Notes: a model not told the origin generated them from the letters alone. A stretch of DNA of 64,000 bases from Heloderma charlesbogerti (GCA_026122225.1 JANEZZ010002761.1:930001-994000), one strand, 5' to 3'. Shown: positions 33,290 through 45,961, numbered from the stretch's first letter. Numbers and translations: made by a program.

Positions 33290-34665
33290 AGGAGAGGTAA
33301 AATCCAGTAAAATCAGTCCCTAGAGTAAACACGGGAAGGTAGGGTTTGGATCATCCTTAGTTCAACATAACCCTCCGAAGCAACCGCCTTCTGAATACCC
33401 GATCAGCCAGTGTGTCCAGTTAGTCCAGGCTTAGTAAACATGTGTAAAGATGCAAGAGAGAGCAGTCCCTAAAAGCTGAGGATGTGGCTACCCCCCTTCA
33501 GAGAATGTGCCATCATGCCTGGCAACGGTACTTCATCTAGAGTCCTATGAACTGTAGACAATACACTCTTCTGAACCATCTTGATAGAGTGTTCTTGGAA
33601 ACCGTTAAACCAAGGACTTTTCTGATGGGATACAAACAATGCCTCAGGCAAACAATGGCTTTCAGTTCTGGACAAATAAAAATGAAACGCCCTTTTTACA
33701 TTAAGCTTTTGCCAAGTTTGTTCCTGTGAATGAACTGGATTAGGGTAGAAGGAAGGGAGTACACAGCCTGTGGAAAACTGAGTTGACTGTGGGCATAAAT
33801 TTGGGGACTTGTCTTAAGACCACCTTATCACCGTGAAACATGCACAACCCAGAATTAGAGAGCACACCTCCAGCTGAGACATTCTCTGGGGAGACATGAT
33901 TTCCATGAGAAATACTGTCTTGAGTGTTCATTCAAGAATACTTTGGCCATCAGCTCAAAGTGTGGCCCTATGAGGACCATTCAGGTTCCAGGTAAGGAAA
34001 CAGTGAGCTGTGGGAGAACTAGGTAAGGCTATCCCAGGGAGGAATCATCAGACATGAGAGTGAGATTTTATCTATCTCATTGATTTGTGCCCCAAGATAC
34101 TGTTAAGGGCTGCTGCCTGTCTCTTTAGGGTGCTAGTAGTCACCCCTTTGTCTAGACTGTGCTTTAGAGAATGCCGGCACTGTTGCATCAAGTCTATGAC
34201 TTTCCATGTGGAGTCATAGGCTTTACTGGATGAATGCCATCCCAAAGCCAACAAGGTGGCTAAAGCAGCCACTCCTGCTCAGCCTCCAGGCTGTTAGGTG
34301 AAACATTCTGGGCTCTGGATGCTGAACTGGGCCTTGTACTAGTAAGTCATTGCAGCTTAGAAGAACCCAGTGGTGCTGTAGTGACTAGGGCTGCAGAAAC
34401 CACAGTCTCCACAGCCAATGTGGCACTACTAGCAGGATGATTTCTGTTCTTTGCTCTTCTATTCTGCATAGAACTCTAGGGATGAGTGTGACTGGAGGAA
34501 AGGCATATAGGAGTCCCTCCATCCAGTCCTCCACAAGGATATCTGTGCCTGTTGCCTTTGCCTGGCCATGAACATTAGTACTTGAGCATTCACTATTGTT
34601 GTAAAGACATCCACTTGAGGCATCATGACACATCTAAAGACATGCAGCCCATCTAAGGATGCAGC
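33290..34665 (-). mobile_element. DIRS-like element, recombinase part, antisense
   Basis: Minus-strand frames: RNase H end GLLYAFPPVTLIPRVL and VPHWLWRLWF (34560-34390); recombinase start LDKGVTTSTLKRQAAALNSI (34160-34090); later SKNTLSRWFRRV (near 33590) and ALFVSHQK. The order RNase H then tyrosine recombinase matches the sense copy at 5340-8185. Frames are broken. Confidence 0.75.
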
Positions 34666-36269
34666 TCAACACCACAACCCATGGCTTGTAGTAGGGGATG
34701 TTGTATGGGTAAGAAGCCACCCCCACCATGCATTGCAGCAGGTTTGGAGTTACTACAGCATGGGTAATTATGTAAATCACAGTCGCATGCCCGTAACATG
34801 CACGGGGGCAAGGGAAGTAGCCACAATGGCTTCTTTCGCCCCCACGATCATCCAAACACCCCCTATGTGTGTCAGGCAGCAAGAACATTCTGCTCACCAG
34901 GCAGTGGTAGCTGGGCTTCTCCATTCTGCTGTGACTACCCAGTTAAAGGAATCAGGGAAAAGTACCATGAGTGATTTGAAGAAACTTGGGAAACACAGCC
35001 TGTACCCCGTGTGGCAGCACACACAATGTCCCTTGTTTTTCTGGCTTGTCAAGTGAGACATATATTCTTTTGACCACCTTAGAAATATTAAGGAATGATG
35101 AATAAAGGTACACTCATGAGCAAGGCTCTGCTTATGAGAAAACCATTCTTCAGGAGGCACTGATAGCCTGCAGCTGTGATCTGAATGTGGTCCCAAAGGC
35201 TCAAGCTTAAAAGCCTTGTAAGGAAGTAGCTCAAGTCAGAATGAACAGAATAGAGACTGGTGTCTCTTACTCCCACCCCCACCCCATCCTGCCCCCCGTG
35301 CTCCAGACAAACTCTTGTTAGAGAAGCTGGTCTGAAGCACAGGGTAACATTGCCTCACCAGCAGTTTCAGAGGTTTGCATAAGCAAGAGACACGAGACAG
35401 GCATACAGATTGGAGTGTGTCTGTGTTTCATGCCTTGGGTAGACTCCTGTCTTACAAGCTACAGTGAATGAATACTGGGACAGCTGGAGCAAAATATTCC
35501 CTACTCCTTTAGAACAGCTTATCCTAGAAACTGCTCCCTCCTCCTTGCTCCAGACCCCCAACCCTAACCCTATACTCTCCTCCTCTTCCAGCTCCCATGA
35601 GTGTGAAGGACTCCTGTTTACCCAATCCTCTCCTCTTTGGTCTATCACCTTAACACACTCCTCCCCTATCTATCAAACCTACAGTTCAAGTATGTCTGTG
35701 GCCTCCCTTTCAGGCCTGAAGTCCAGCTCTGCTGAGAATGCAGCTAATTTCCCCATCACAGTACAATTCTTGGTGAAGGCTGAATGTTTGCAACTAGTGT
35801 AATGTGTGGTGTTGTATTTTTATTGCAAATTATTCACTCCGTTAATTTCCCCCAAATCAGTGTGCACTTTTAACATCTTTTGTTAAAGACTCAACAGATG
35901 GGCTGAAGTAGTGCTGTCCTCTTTAAGCTTACCTGAGTGTGGATCTTTTTGGGTGGGAGTTGCGCTCTTAGCCATAGATGCTCTGTTTGCCAATGTTAAA
36001 AGGCTCCTTTTAGCGAATGTATGTTGCATTAGAACATCCGCAACTTTGTACATGTGTCTCATTGGCGTACATTCAGTAAGAACCTTCAGTTCTAGGGACA
36101 GAGTGCTGGAACAATGTCTGTGCATCGTTTATTAATATCCCACTAAAGCTTTTTAAGTTGTAACTGCAATAAATAACATCCTATACTGGATTCCACTTCC
36201 ACTGTAATCCGAAGTGTGATACAATCCCTATGCCTTTAACTTCTCCATGCTATCTAATTAACAGGTCAT
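34666..36269. other. PCNT intron sequence, unassigned
   Basis: Several small frames on both strands but none with coding character. It contains inverted phrases near 34680-34850 that may be an old MITE. Confidence 0.35.
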
Positions 36270-36659
36270 AGTCTTCTGCAGCCCCTTCATGGATCACTGC
36301 CTTGTTGTGGCGAAGGGGCTTGCATAACTCAGTGAAGCCATAAGCTATGCCGTGCAGGGCCACCCAAGACGGACAGGTCATGGCAGAGAGTTCTGACAAA
36401 ATGTGGTCCACTGGAGAAGGAAATGGCAACCCACTCCAGTATTCTTGCCAAGAAAACCCCATGGAACGTATCACAAGGCTAAAAGAGATGACGCCGGAAG
36501 ATGAGCCCCTCAGGTCGGAAGGTGTCCAATATACTACTGGGGAAGAGCAGAGGGTATTTCCAAGTAGCGCCAGAAAGAGTGAAGCGGCTGGGCCAAAGCC
36601 GAAAGGACACTCAGCTGTGGATGTGTCTGGTGGTGAAAAGAAAATCTGATGCTGTAAAG

Positions 36660-37702
36660 AACAATATTGTTTAGGAACCTGGAATGTCAGATCAATGAAT
36701 CAAGGTAAGCTGGAGGTGGTCAAACATGAGATGGCAAGATTGAACATCGACATCTTGGGAATCAGCGAACTAAAATGGACAAGCATGGGCAAATTTAATT
36801 CAGGTGACCATCGTATCTACTATTGTGGGCAAGAATCCCTTAGAAGAAATGGAGTAGCGCTCATAGTCAACAAAAGGGTGGGAAAAGCAGTACTGGGGTA
36901 CAATCTTAAAAATGATAGAATGATCTCAGTACGAATCCAAGGCAAACCGTTCAACATCACAGTAATTCAAGTCTATGCCCCAATCACTGATGCCGAAGAA
37001 GCTGAGGTTGATCGGTTCTATGAAGACCTACAACACCTTCTAGAACTAACACCGAAAAAAGATGTCCTCTTCATCATAGGGGATTGGAATGCTAAAGTAG
37101 GAAGTCAAGAAATCACCGGGATAACAGGCAGGCATGGCCTTGGTGTACAAAATGAAGCAGGACAAAAACTAATAGAGTTTTGCCAAGAGAACATGCTGAT
37201 CATAGCAAACACTCTTTTCCAACAGCACAAGAGACGACTCTACACATGGACATCACCAGATGGTCAATATCGAAATCAGATCGATGATGTCCTTTGCAGC
37301 CAAAAATGGAGAAGCTCTATACAGTCAGTAAAAACAAGACCTGGAGCTGACTGTGGCTCAGATCATGAGCTGCTTCTTGCTAAATTTCGGCTTAAATTGA
37401 AGAATGTAGGGAAAACCACTAAACCATTCAGGTATGACCTAAATCATATCGCTTATGAATATACAGTGGAGGTGAGGAATAGATTTCAGGGATTAGACCT
37501 GATAGACAGAGTGCCTGAGGAACTATGGACGGAGGTCCGTAACATTGTTCAGGAGGCAGCAACTCAATCCATCCCCAAGAAAAAGAAATGCAAGAAAGCC
37601 AAGTGGCCGTCTGAGGAGGCTTTACAAGTAGCTGAGGAAAGAAGGGAAGTGAAAAGCAAGGGAGAAAGGGGAAGATATATCCAACTGAATGCAGAGTTCT
37701 AG
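36660..37702 (+). pseudogene. BovB AP-endonuclease frame
   Basis: Motifs in order: LGTWNVRSMNQGKLEVVKHE, ISELKW, VIQVYAPI, GDWNAKVGSQE and CGSDHELLLAKF, which are the Asn, Glu, Asp/Asn and SDH catalytic blocks of AP-type endonucleases. The enzyme nicks target DNA to prime reverse transcription. The reading frame ends in TAG at 37700-37702, short of the RT domain with which it should be continuous. Confidence 0.9.
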
Positions 37703-39226
37703 AGAATAGCAAGGAGAGACAAGAAGGCCTTCTTAAATGAACAATGCAAAGAAATTGAGGAAAACAACAGAATGGGAAAGACTAGAGATCTCTTCAAGAA
37801 AATCAGAGATCTCAAGGGAACGTTTTGTGCAAAGGCAGGCATGATAAAGGACAAAGAAGGCAGGGACCTAACAGAAGCAGAGGAGATTAAGAAGAGGTGG
37901 CAAGAAGACACAGAAGAACTATACAGGAAAGATCTGAATGTCCCTGATAGCCATGATAGTGTGGTCACTGAACTTGAGCCGGACATCCTAGAGAGTGAAG
38001 TCAAGTGGGCCTTAGGAAGCATTAGTAACAACAAAGCTAGCGGAGATGACAGTATTCCAGCTGAGCTATTTAAAATCCTAAAAGATGATGCTGTTAAAGT
38101 GCTGCATTCAATATGCCAACAAATTTGGAACACTCAACAATGGCCGCAAGACTGGAAAAGGTCAGTTTACATTCCAATTCCAAAGAAGGGCAACGCCAAA
38201 GAGTGTTCAAACTACTGCACAATTGCGCTCATTTCACATGCCAGCAAGGTGATGCTCAAAATCCTACAAGCTAGGCTTCAGCAGTATGCGAACTGAGAAC
38301 TACCGGAAGTACAAGCTGGGTTTCGAAGAGGCAGAGGAACTAGAGATCAAATCTCCAGCATTCGCTGCATCATGGAGAAAGCAAGAGAATTCCAGAAAAA
38401 TGTCTATTTCTGCTTCATTGACTATGCCAAAGCCTTTGATTGTGTGGATCACAACAAACTGTGGCAAATTGTTAAAGTGATGGGAGTACCAGACCATCTT
38501 ACCTGTCTCCTGAGAAACCTGTACGAGGGTCAAGAAGCAACAGTAAGAACCGGACATGGAACAACCGATTGGTTCAAAATTGGGAAAGGAGTACGACAAG
38601 GCTGCATATTGTCGCCCTGCTTATTTAACTTGTATGCAGAGTACATCATGAGAAATGCCGGGTTGGATGAATCACAGGTCAGAATTAAGATTGCCGGGAA
38701 AATTATCAAAACCCTCAGATACGCAGATGATACCACCCTAATGGCAGAAAGCGAAAAGGATCTAAAGAGCCTCTTGTTGAGGGTGAAAGAGGAGAGTGCA
38801 AAAGCTGGTTTGAAACTCAACATAAAAAAAACGAAGATCATGGCATCTGGCCCCATCACTTCCTGGCATATAGAAGGGGAAGAAATGGAAGCAGTGACAG
38901 ATTTTACTTTCTTGGGCTCCAAGATCACCGCAGATGGTGACTGTAGCCATGAAATTCAAAGACGCTTGCTCCTTGGGAGGAAAGCTATGGCAAACCTAGA
39001 CAGCATAGTAAGAAGCAGAAACATCACCTTGCTGACAAAGGTCCGTCTAATCAAAACTATGGTTTTCCCAGTAGTAATGTATGGCTGTGAGAGCTGGACT
39101 ATAAGGAAGGCTGAGTGCCGAAGACTTGATGCTTTCGAACTGTGGTGCTGGAGAAGACTCTTACGAGTGAGTCCCCTGGACTGCAAGGAGGTCAAATCAG
39201 TCCATACTAAAGGAAATCAACCCTGA
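37703..39226 (+). pseudogene. BovB reverse-transcriptase frame
   Basis: Continues the same protein: IRDLKGTFCAKAGMIKDKEG, SGDDSIPAELFKILKDDAVK, a TGA at 38294-38296 just before ELPEVQAGFRRGRGTRDQIS, then FDCVDHNKLW, GVRQGC and YADD near 38719. It is open from 38297 to 39226, ending with a Cys/His-rich tail (YGCESWTIRKAECRRLDAFE). It needs two stops bypassed, so it is inactive. Confidence 0.9.
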
Positions 39227-39509
39227 GTGCTCATTGGAAGGACAGATACCGAAGCTCAAATATTTTGGCCACCTAATGCGAAGAGAAAACTCCCTGGAAA
39301 AGACCCTGATGCTGGGAAAGACTGAAGGCAAAAGGAGAAGGGGATGGCAGAGGATGAGATGGCTAGATAGCATCACCAATGCAATGAATATGAACTTGAG
39401 CACGCTCCAGGAGAGAGTGCAGGACAGGAAGGCCTGGCGTGCTATGGTCCATGGGGTCACGAAGAGTCGGACACGACTGAACGACTGAACAACAACAAGT
39501 CTTCTGCAG

Positions 39510-40056
39510 ACTCAAAATCGGAGATTCCAAAGGATGTATTACAATCAATTTAATAATTTATCAATGGCTACTTGAAGGGACAGTAGGTGCCTCAAGTGGT
39601 GGCAGCATGCTGTAAAATATGTCAGGTAACATCTTGATCATCGTATTGTCATACATTTTCATGATCAGGAAGGCAAATTATTTTTTGATAAATAATTAGG
39701 GCGTTGGCAGAAAGTAAAGTGTAGGAAGATACAGAGGCTGTGAAGAAAAAGTAACCTTAGAAGATATGGGGAAAGTACTGAAGGGCCAACAACAAGTGTT
39801 TGTTGAAGACAGAGAAAAACTGGTATGAAGACCTAGAGGGTGTGAGGGGGTTTGGAACAAAGGAAGAATTTTCTCCAGTAAGTAAGAGAAGGTGGCTTTG
39901 AATCTTTTGAACAGGATTTGCTTCCTGAATTTTTTAACAGTGCAAGAGTCATAGAAGAGAAGCTACTTGTTCTGAGATTTCAGGCCCAAACAAAATTCCC
40001 TTTCCATTTTGTCTTAGCACTCTGTTCACCTTTCCTATTTCCAGAAAAATTATGTA
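39510..40056. other. PCNT intron sequence
   Basis: No recognisable repeat or exon. Confidence 0.45.
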
Positions 40057-40872
40057 TCTATATAAAAAGGAAGTGCTTGTTTGTAGGTCCTTGATGGACT
40101 CGAAAACCATACATCTGATCATTATGAAACTTTTAGGTTTGTTCTACCTCTATCTGGGATGGTTTTAGGCAAAGTAAAAATTTGGTCCACCATCTTGAAA
40201 CAAAATAGCGGCCAACCAATTTTTTTTAAAGATTTACAGCTTCAATACCATGTGATCGATTTCAACCAAACTTGGCATGATTCAGCAGTGTAGTGAGCAA
40301 ATTTTAATCATACTTTTTAAACATATGATTACCTATAATAATAAAAGAGGATGCATCTTTGTCCGCCTGTCTGTCCGTCATTGCCATAGCTTCAAGACTG
40401 TCAATGTCAGACACTTGAAATGTGGAATGTATACTAAGGGGATCCTAGGAAAGTTACACTTCAGGGTTAATTTGCTTCTAAAATGCATTAATTTTAATTA
40501 AGTGTGTCCATGTGGTTGAAGCCTCCGGTTACATTTTCATCCACTAGGGGAAGACTTCACTAATTAGCACATAGCTTTGTACTCCACACATTTTGAAGCC
40601 ACAACAGATTAATAGGTTGAGGGACACCGTTATATGCCAGATCCTCCTGCTGCTGTGCCGCAGCTCTCCTCAGGGACAGACCCCTTCCTCAGGGGTCTAT
40701 AGGGATGCACCATGGTAGGGGCTGTGCCTAGGGGTGTCAGTGGGCATGGCTTCACTCAGATGGAGCAGGCACAATATGTCCAACTCTGACACCTGTATAA
40801 GTTCATTTGAAGGCATGAGTGTGTCGATATAAGGGCTATTCCCACCCATGCAAAGCGGGGTCGGTTTGCTAG
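40057..40872 (+). mobile_element. Helitron-like non-autonomous element
   Basis: Left end TCTATATAAAAAGG with the typical cttgtttgtaggtccttgat follow-on. The right end has a hairpin gcaaagcggggtcggtttgc immediately before terminal CTAG (40869-40872). A second Helitron-type start (ctataataataaaagagg) at about 40333 suggests a nested or composite structure. There is no RepHel frame. Confidence 0.68.
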
Positions 40873-41619
40873 TACTCTATAAGCTACTGGAATTGCATTC
40901 CCCCTGAAGGAACAGGTGCGTAATTTGGGGATGGTTCTACATCAGGGGTTGGTAATGTTGTGCCCACTAAGATCCCCTTTACTCCCCCCAGCCACCTTCC
41001 TCAGCCCCAAACTGTGATCTCCCCCCTGCCTACTTCACGTCTGCAGTGCCGAAGCCCTAAGGAGGAATCAGGAAGTCAGCAGATCAAGTCCAGATCTACC
41101 AACTTCTTTCTTCCTTCTTAGGGCTTCAGCAGTACATAGGTGAGGTAGGCAGTGGGAGGAAACAATAGTTTGGGGCTGGAGAAGATAAGCAGGAGCTGAA
41201 AGGGTGAAAAAGTAGATGGTAAAGGTGTGGGAAGTGAAAAGGAAAGTGGTGGTAGGTGGCAGAAGCAGAAGTGGAGAAACAAGAAGGGGGGCAGAAAAGT
41301 GGGAATCCCAAAAGTAAATGCCCACAGATCAAAATGAGAAATGTGCCCACATCTGTAAAAAAAAAAATAGAAATGTGCCTGAAAAGATTGCCTACCTTTG
41401 TCCTAGATTCATCTTTGTCACTGGAGGCTCAAGTGGCCTTGGTGGCTAGTAGTGCCTTTACCAGCTTCAGCCGTTCCTGGAGCTTCGACTCAGGATCACC
41501 TGTGCAGCACCCACCCTCTCATGTGACCTAGCTAGCCACGGTCTCTAGTGCACAGCAGAGTGTGCAGTTTTATCACCTATTTCTATTTTTATTATTGCTT
41601 AATTTTATTGTTTATTTAT
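40873..41619. other. PCNT intron, includes an imperfect palindrome
   Basis: gcagtgccgaagccctaagg (about 41044) and ccttcttagggcttcagcag (about 41113) form an inverted pair about 90 bp across, so a small MITE is possible. Otherwise nothing recognised. Confidence 0.4.
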
Positions 41620-42065
41620 TTAAAGCCTTAAATGGTTTGGGACCAAGTTACCTGAAGGACCACCTACACCCCTATTAGCCTGCCTGCACTTTAAGATCAG
41701 AAAGAGAGGCCCTTCTCATTGACCCACCTGTGAGAGCAGTTAGGTGGGTGACCACATGTGAGAGGGCCTTCTCTGCAGTGGCCTCACACCTTTGGAACAA
41801 GCTGCCATCGGAGGTTCACCATGCTCTGTCATTGCAGACTTTTAAAAAGACCTTGAAAACGTATTATTTTACCTTGGCCTTATATTGATATGACTGCTAT
41901 TGTTGTTGGTGCTGCTGTTAACATCGTTGTTGGTTTTATTGTTTTTATATTTTTATCACTTTTAACATTTTAATTGTTTTTATGTATTTTATTGTTGTAA
42001 GCCACCTTGGGAGGGCTTCTGACCTGAAATGTGGCCAAGAAAAATTTTAAATAAAATAAATAAAA
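41620..42065 (+). mobile_element. L2-like LINE 3' end
   Basis: Phrases ttgggaccaagttacctgaa, ggcccttctcattgaccc and ccttctctgcagtggcctca, then aataaaataaataaa at the end. The same family occurs at 50925-51330, 61765-62640 and 63945-64000. Confidence 0.78.
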
Positions 42066-42224
42066 TATATTGTTATTTTTTTTGGATGGTACAATACTTG
42101 ATGGTTCACTGCTTTGAAACTTTGTGGAAAACGGTCTATACATCTGATTAATAAATAAGTAATAAACACTGTTGATATGAATTAAAACAGTTGAAATATA
42201 GAGATGATATTCAGATGATTTTAC

Positions 42225-42389
42225 CTTTAGACTGGAAGATGCCATAGTTGATTTGTTTTCCATCACAAAATTTGTTTTTATTGTATCGTTCTCTGTTGCT
42301 CTCAATCCATTCTGCAAAACAGATTTCTCTTCCTGACAAGCAATCCCTTCTGATTCTTGCATCGAATTAATAATACATGTAGGAATGAC
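42225..42389 (-). CDS. PCNT: PCNT exon, linker before PACT (165 bp)
   Basis: Acceptor ...aatgtcatgtttag ends at 42390; donor AAG|gtaaaa follows 42225. Exactly 55 codons, phase 0/0, low in hydrophobics, rich in Ser, Glu, Asn and Thr, ending MASSSLK. It joins to the PACT exon as SLK-MQKLYRKYL, matching the place where pericentrin passes from a variable linker to PACT. An in-frame TAG overlaps the acceptor AG, which supports the boundary. The linker itself is poorly conserved, so the assignment rests on splice sites, phase and position. Confidence 0.74.
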
Positions 42390-42590
42390 CTAAACATGAC
42401 ATTTAAAGAATGACTGGTTAAAAATTCTCAAAATGCAATACAATATAGGCATTAACATTTTTATTCAGTAATGCTGAAGTATATTTAAAAATGAAATCCC
42501 ATTGTGGCTGTGTAACCTACTAGAAGGTGAGTCTAAAGGATTTCAGTGTGTGCTGGAAAGTTTTAAAAAAATCTACACAGCTTTTAAATG
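42390..42590. other. PCNT intron sequence
   Basis: AT-rich; no feature recognised beyond the upstream splice region of the 42225-42389 exon. Confidence 0.45.
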
Positions 42591-42594
42591 TCTG

Positions 42595-43320
42595 ATTATT
42601 CACTTGGGTTTTCTGATCTTGCCTTCAGATCTAAATGCTCTCAAACAGATGTAACAATTGCTTTTCTCTCACTGATAGCATTCAAACAGGAGTTGGTTAC
42701 ATATGCAGGAGTTACAAAGGGTTTGACATCTAAGTTATACGAGTGGATTGTAGCATTGGAAATAGGCATAAGTGACCCACTCCGGATGGTGCAGAAAACT
42801 GACCTTGGTCATATAGAGGAAGATATTTGGAATGTACTGTGGGATAAGTGTCCATTTAAAATAATATTGGTGAAAAATAGGGATTAGTGTTAAAACTGAC
42901 CCACAGATGGTATCTCATGCCAAGGAAATTATCAAGGATTAGCCCTGGGACATTCCCGAAGTGTTGGAGGGGGTGCACAGGTACAGGAACGTATCTGCGT
43001 ATGTGGTAGGCATGTCCCAAGGTAAATAAATTCTGGGAAACAGTGTGTCAAGAGATTAGCTCTATAATGGGACAATGGGTTCACCCATCTCCATATTTAG
43101 CCATGTTAAATTTATATACAGAATTAGACACTGGTCTGCAAAGTAAGGAATCAGTGAGCCATTTACTGTTAATGGCAAGATGGATGATAGCCAAACATTG
43201 GAAGGACTGTAAAGGGCTTCATATTGAAAGCTGGTACAAGAGAGTATGGCAAATTGCTCTCCTAGATAAATTGACACAAAAGCTAAGAATAGCCTGAGGG
43301 CAATTAAAGACAGACAAGTT
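42595..43320 (+). mobile_element. L1-type LINE ORF2 C-terminal fragment
   Basis: KLYEWIVALEIG, VLWDKCPFKIILVKNR, then in other frames GHVPR-like Cys/His stretch and WETVCQEISSIMGQWVHPSP, LLLMARWMIAKHWKD. This is the C-terminal region of the L1/Tx1 group, with frameshifts. Confidence 0.72.
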
Positions 43321-43687
43321 TGAAGGGGTATGGATTTACTTACTTAGTGAGTATGTTCTGATTGTAGCCAGCTATTGTGAGGGTGAAGTGTTGGATGCCT
43401 CCAAACACCAACAAGGAGGTGCCTTCACAGTGAGAACTAACGTTCTGTTCTTCCGTTGGTGTAGGATGCATCCAACTGTGAGCTGTGCAAAAGCCGAGCA
43501 ATATCCTGGGAGGGGGCTAGGTGGATTCCCTTAGGAAGTGGGGAGTGTGTGCTGGAGCATCCTTCTTCCAAAGGCCAACTCAGCAGAGGCAAAAGTGTCT
43601 ATTTTGCAGCATTCTGTGAAAGTGTTTGCTGAGGACCTTGTGACCTTGTGGCCACTCAGCAGATTTCCATTATGGAGGAGTTAGTAC
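43321..43687. other. Unassigned, possible DIRS end
   Basis: Contains inverted phrases (ggatgcctccaaacaccaac / gttggtgtaggatgcatcc). Could be the non-coding terminus of a DIRS element, not proven. Confidence 0.3.
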
Positions 43688-45183
43688 CTAGAATCATAGA
43701 ACAATAGGGTTGGATGGGGCCTATAAGACCATTGAGTCCAATCCCCTGCTCAGTGCAGGAATCCAAGTCAGAGGATCCCTGACAGATGGCTGTCCAGCCT
43801 CGTCTTGAATGCCTCCAGTGTGGGAGAACCCACTACCTCCCTAGGTAAATGGTTCCATTGTCATATTGCTTTGACAGTCAGGAAGTTTTTCCTGATGTTC
43901 AGCCGGAATCTGGCTTCCTGTCCCTTGAGCCCATTCTTCCGTGTCCTGCACTCTGGGATGATCAAGAAGAGATCCTGGCCTTCCTCTCTGTGACAACCTT
44001 TCAAGTACTTGAAGAGCACTAGCATATCTCCCCTCATCTTCTCTTCTCAAAGAGAAACATGCCCAGTTCTTTCAGTCTCTCCTCACAGGGCTTCGTTTCC
44101 AGTCCCCTGATCATCTTCGTTGCCCTCCTCTGAACCTTTTCCAGTTCGTTTGTGTCTTTCTTAAAGTGTGGTGTCCAGAACGGGACACAGTACTCAAGAT
44201 AAGGCCTAACCACGGCTGAGTAGAGGGGAACTAGGACTTCATGGGATTTGGAAGCTATAGTTCTGTTACTGCAGCCCAAAAGAGCATTTGCCTTTTTTGC
44301 AGACACATCCCATTGTTGGCTCATATTCAGCTTGTAGTATTGTTGAGCCAAGTATCCCCCATCTTGTAACTGTACTTTTGGTTTCTTTTTCCGAGGTACA
44401 AAACTTGGCATTTATCCCTATTAAATGTCATTCTGTTGTTTTCTGCCCATCGCTCCGGTCTATCAAGAGCACTTTGAATTTTGTTTCTGTCTTCCAAGGT
44501 ATTAGCTATCCCGCCCAATGTTGTGTCATCTGCAAATGTGATCAGCATTCTTTGCACCTCCTCATCCAAGTCTTTAATACAAATGTTGAAGAACATTGGG
44601 CCCAGGACTGAGCCCTGCGGGGCCCTGCTCATTACCTCTTCCAAGTTTGAGAAGATCCCCTTGATAAGCACTCTTTGAGTCCGATTCTGTAGCCAACTGT
44701 GGATCCACCGGATCGTTGTTTCATCTAGCCCACTTTGAGCTAGTTTTCTCATCAGGAGATCATGGGGCACTTTGTCGAAGCTTTGCTGAAGTTGAGGTAT
44801 ATTATGTCCACAGCATTCCCACAGTCCACAAGAGAGGTTACCTGATCCAAAAATGAGATCAGATTCATCTGGCAGGATTTGTTCTTGACAAATCCATGTT
44901 GGCTTCGAGTAATCACTGCATTGCTACCAAGGCACTTACAGACTGATTGCTTTATCATCTGCTCCAGAATTTTGCCAGGGATTGATGTCAGACTGACTGG
45001 TCTGTAGTTCCCAGGTTCCTTTTTGCCCTTTTTGAAGATAGGGACAACATTAGCCCTCCTCCAGTCATCTGGCACTTCACCCGTCCTCCGTGATTTCTTA
45101 AAGAGAATAGACAGTGGTTCTGGGAGTTCTTCTGCCAGTTCCTTTATTACACTAGGATGCAGTTCATCTGACCCTGGAGATGT
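43688..45183 (-). mobile_element. CR1 LINE 3' fragment, antisense
   Basis: 3' end at 43688 (complement of attctatgattc), 5' truncated at 45183. Minus-strand frames 45075-44034 read [38 protein letters not shown] (about 44540) and [20 protein letters not shown]. One frameshift lies near 44760. It is parallel to PCNT. Confidence 0.9.
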
Positions 45184-45544
45184 GGCAGTTGTGGTGGCTG
45201 CTCTAGTAGAGGGAGCTGTGATTAGTAGAGGTGTTGGGATTCATAGGCAAGAGAAATGCAGACTTTTATCCAACATGCCAAAGTAGAGTTTGGCACTCCC
45301 CCCCCCCCGTGGATGTGATATGGAAGGACACAAATAGGTTATTTATCATCTGAATGGTTCAATTCATTGAATGTTGATCTTGAGTGCTCTTCTGGCTTGT
45401 GCCATGAGTGCTCTGAAGGGTACCTAGGTTTGGGCCAAAAGGAGGGAAGAATCAACATGTGGGATCTGTGAAAAACACAGTTGACTTTCAGAATGAATGT
45501 GGGACCAGTTGTGAGGACTCTACTGTCTTTGTAGAAGGTGCAAA
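45184..45544. other. Unassigned, probable DIRS scrap
   Basis: gggaccagttgtgaggactc on the plus strand resembles the recombinase-coding part of the antisense DIRS copy near 33800, but the match is short. Confidence 0.3.
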
Positions 45545-45607
45545 AATCATAGAATCATAGAATAGTAGGGTTGGAAGGGGCCTGTAAGACCATCGAGTCC
45601 AACCCCC
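45545..45607 (-). mobile_element. CR1 3'-tip fragment (63 bp)
   Basis: aatcatagaatcatagaata then gtagggttggaaggggcctg is the reverse complement of a CR1 3' end. Confidence 0.85.
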
Positions 45608-45689
45608 AAAATGAGGATAACAGTTGCAATTTTGTAAAAAAATGCTAAAGAGTGCACAACATAACTATTTTAATCAAACTACTGTGCTC

Positions 45690-45735
45690 TTATATGCATT
45701 CAAAAGTCTTATATACATTTTATTACAAAGTATGT
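45690..45735. repeat. Left arm of an inverted repeat split by CR1
   Basis: tatgcattcaaaagtcttat then atacattttattacaaagta is the inverted counterpart of about 50572-50612. The full CR1 lies between them. Confidence 0.75.
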
Positions 45736-45961
45736 AGATTATTGAATTAAGTTTTGAGGATAAATGTCATGGGCACATTATGTGAGTTTCTGTAATTGTT
45801 GTTGTCTGTTTGTGAAGCACTGAACCCTTAACATGAGGAAATGCTTTAGTGTCAGTGTATTAATGTGTTTGTGAATTATTTCAACACTTATATGAGGTTA
45901 TGTTTTCAATATTTCTGCAATATATGGAGAACCTTGGTTATTCCCAAGGCCTCCCAGCTGA

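Larger units (their letters stand above)
36282..39497 (+). mobile_element. BovB (RTE) LINE, nearly full length (3.2 kb)
   Basis: Begins with the BovB 5' end (ccccttcatggatcactgcc), ends gaacgactgaacaacaac. A 12-bp target duplication, agtcttctgcag, lies at 36270-36281 and 39498-39509. It carries the endonuclease frame, RT and C-terminal region in order, with an in-frame TAG at 37700 and TGA at 38294. Low apparent divergence from the 27.6-kb copy suggests fairly recent activity. BovB is known to have moved between squamates and ruminants, probably by parasites. Confidence 0.96.

Noticed and set aside
35464..35802. 112-codon plus-strand frame rich in Ser/Pro/Leu
   Set aside because: No homology recognised, pyrimidine-rich composition, no splice or promoter context.
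35883..36125. 80-codon minus-strand frame between two PCNT exons
   Set aside because: The flanking PCNT exons join directly in phase 0 (SLK-MQKLY), leaving no place for it; no family recognised.
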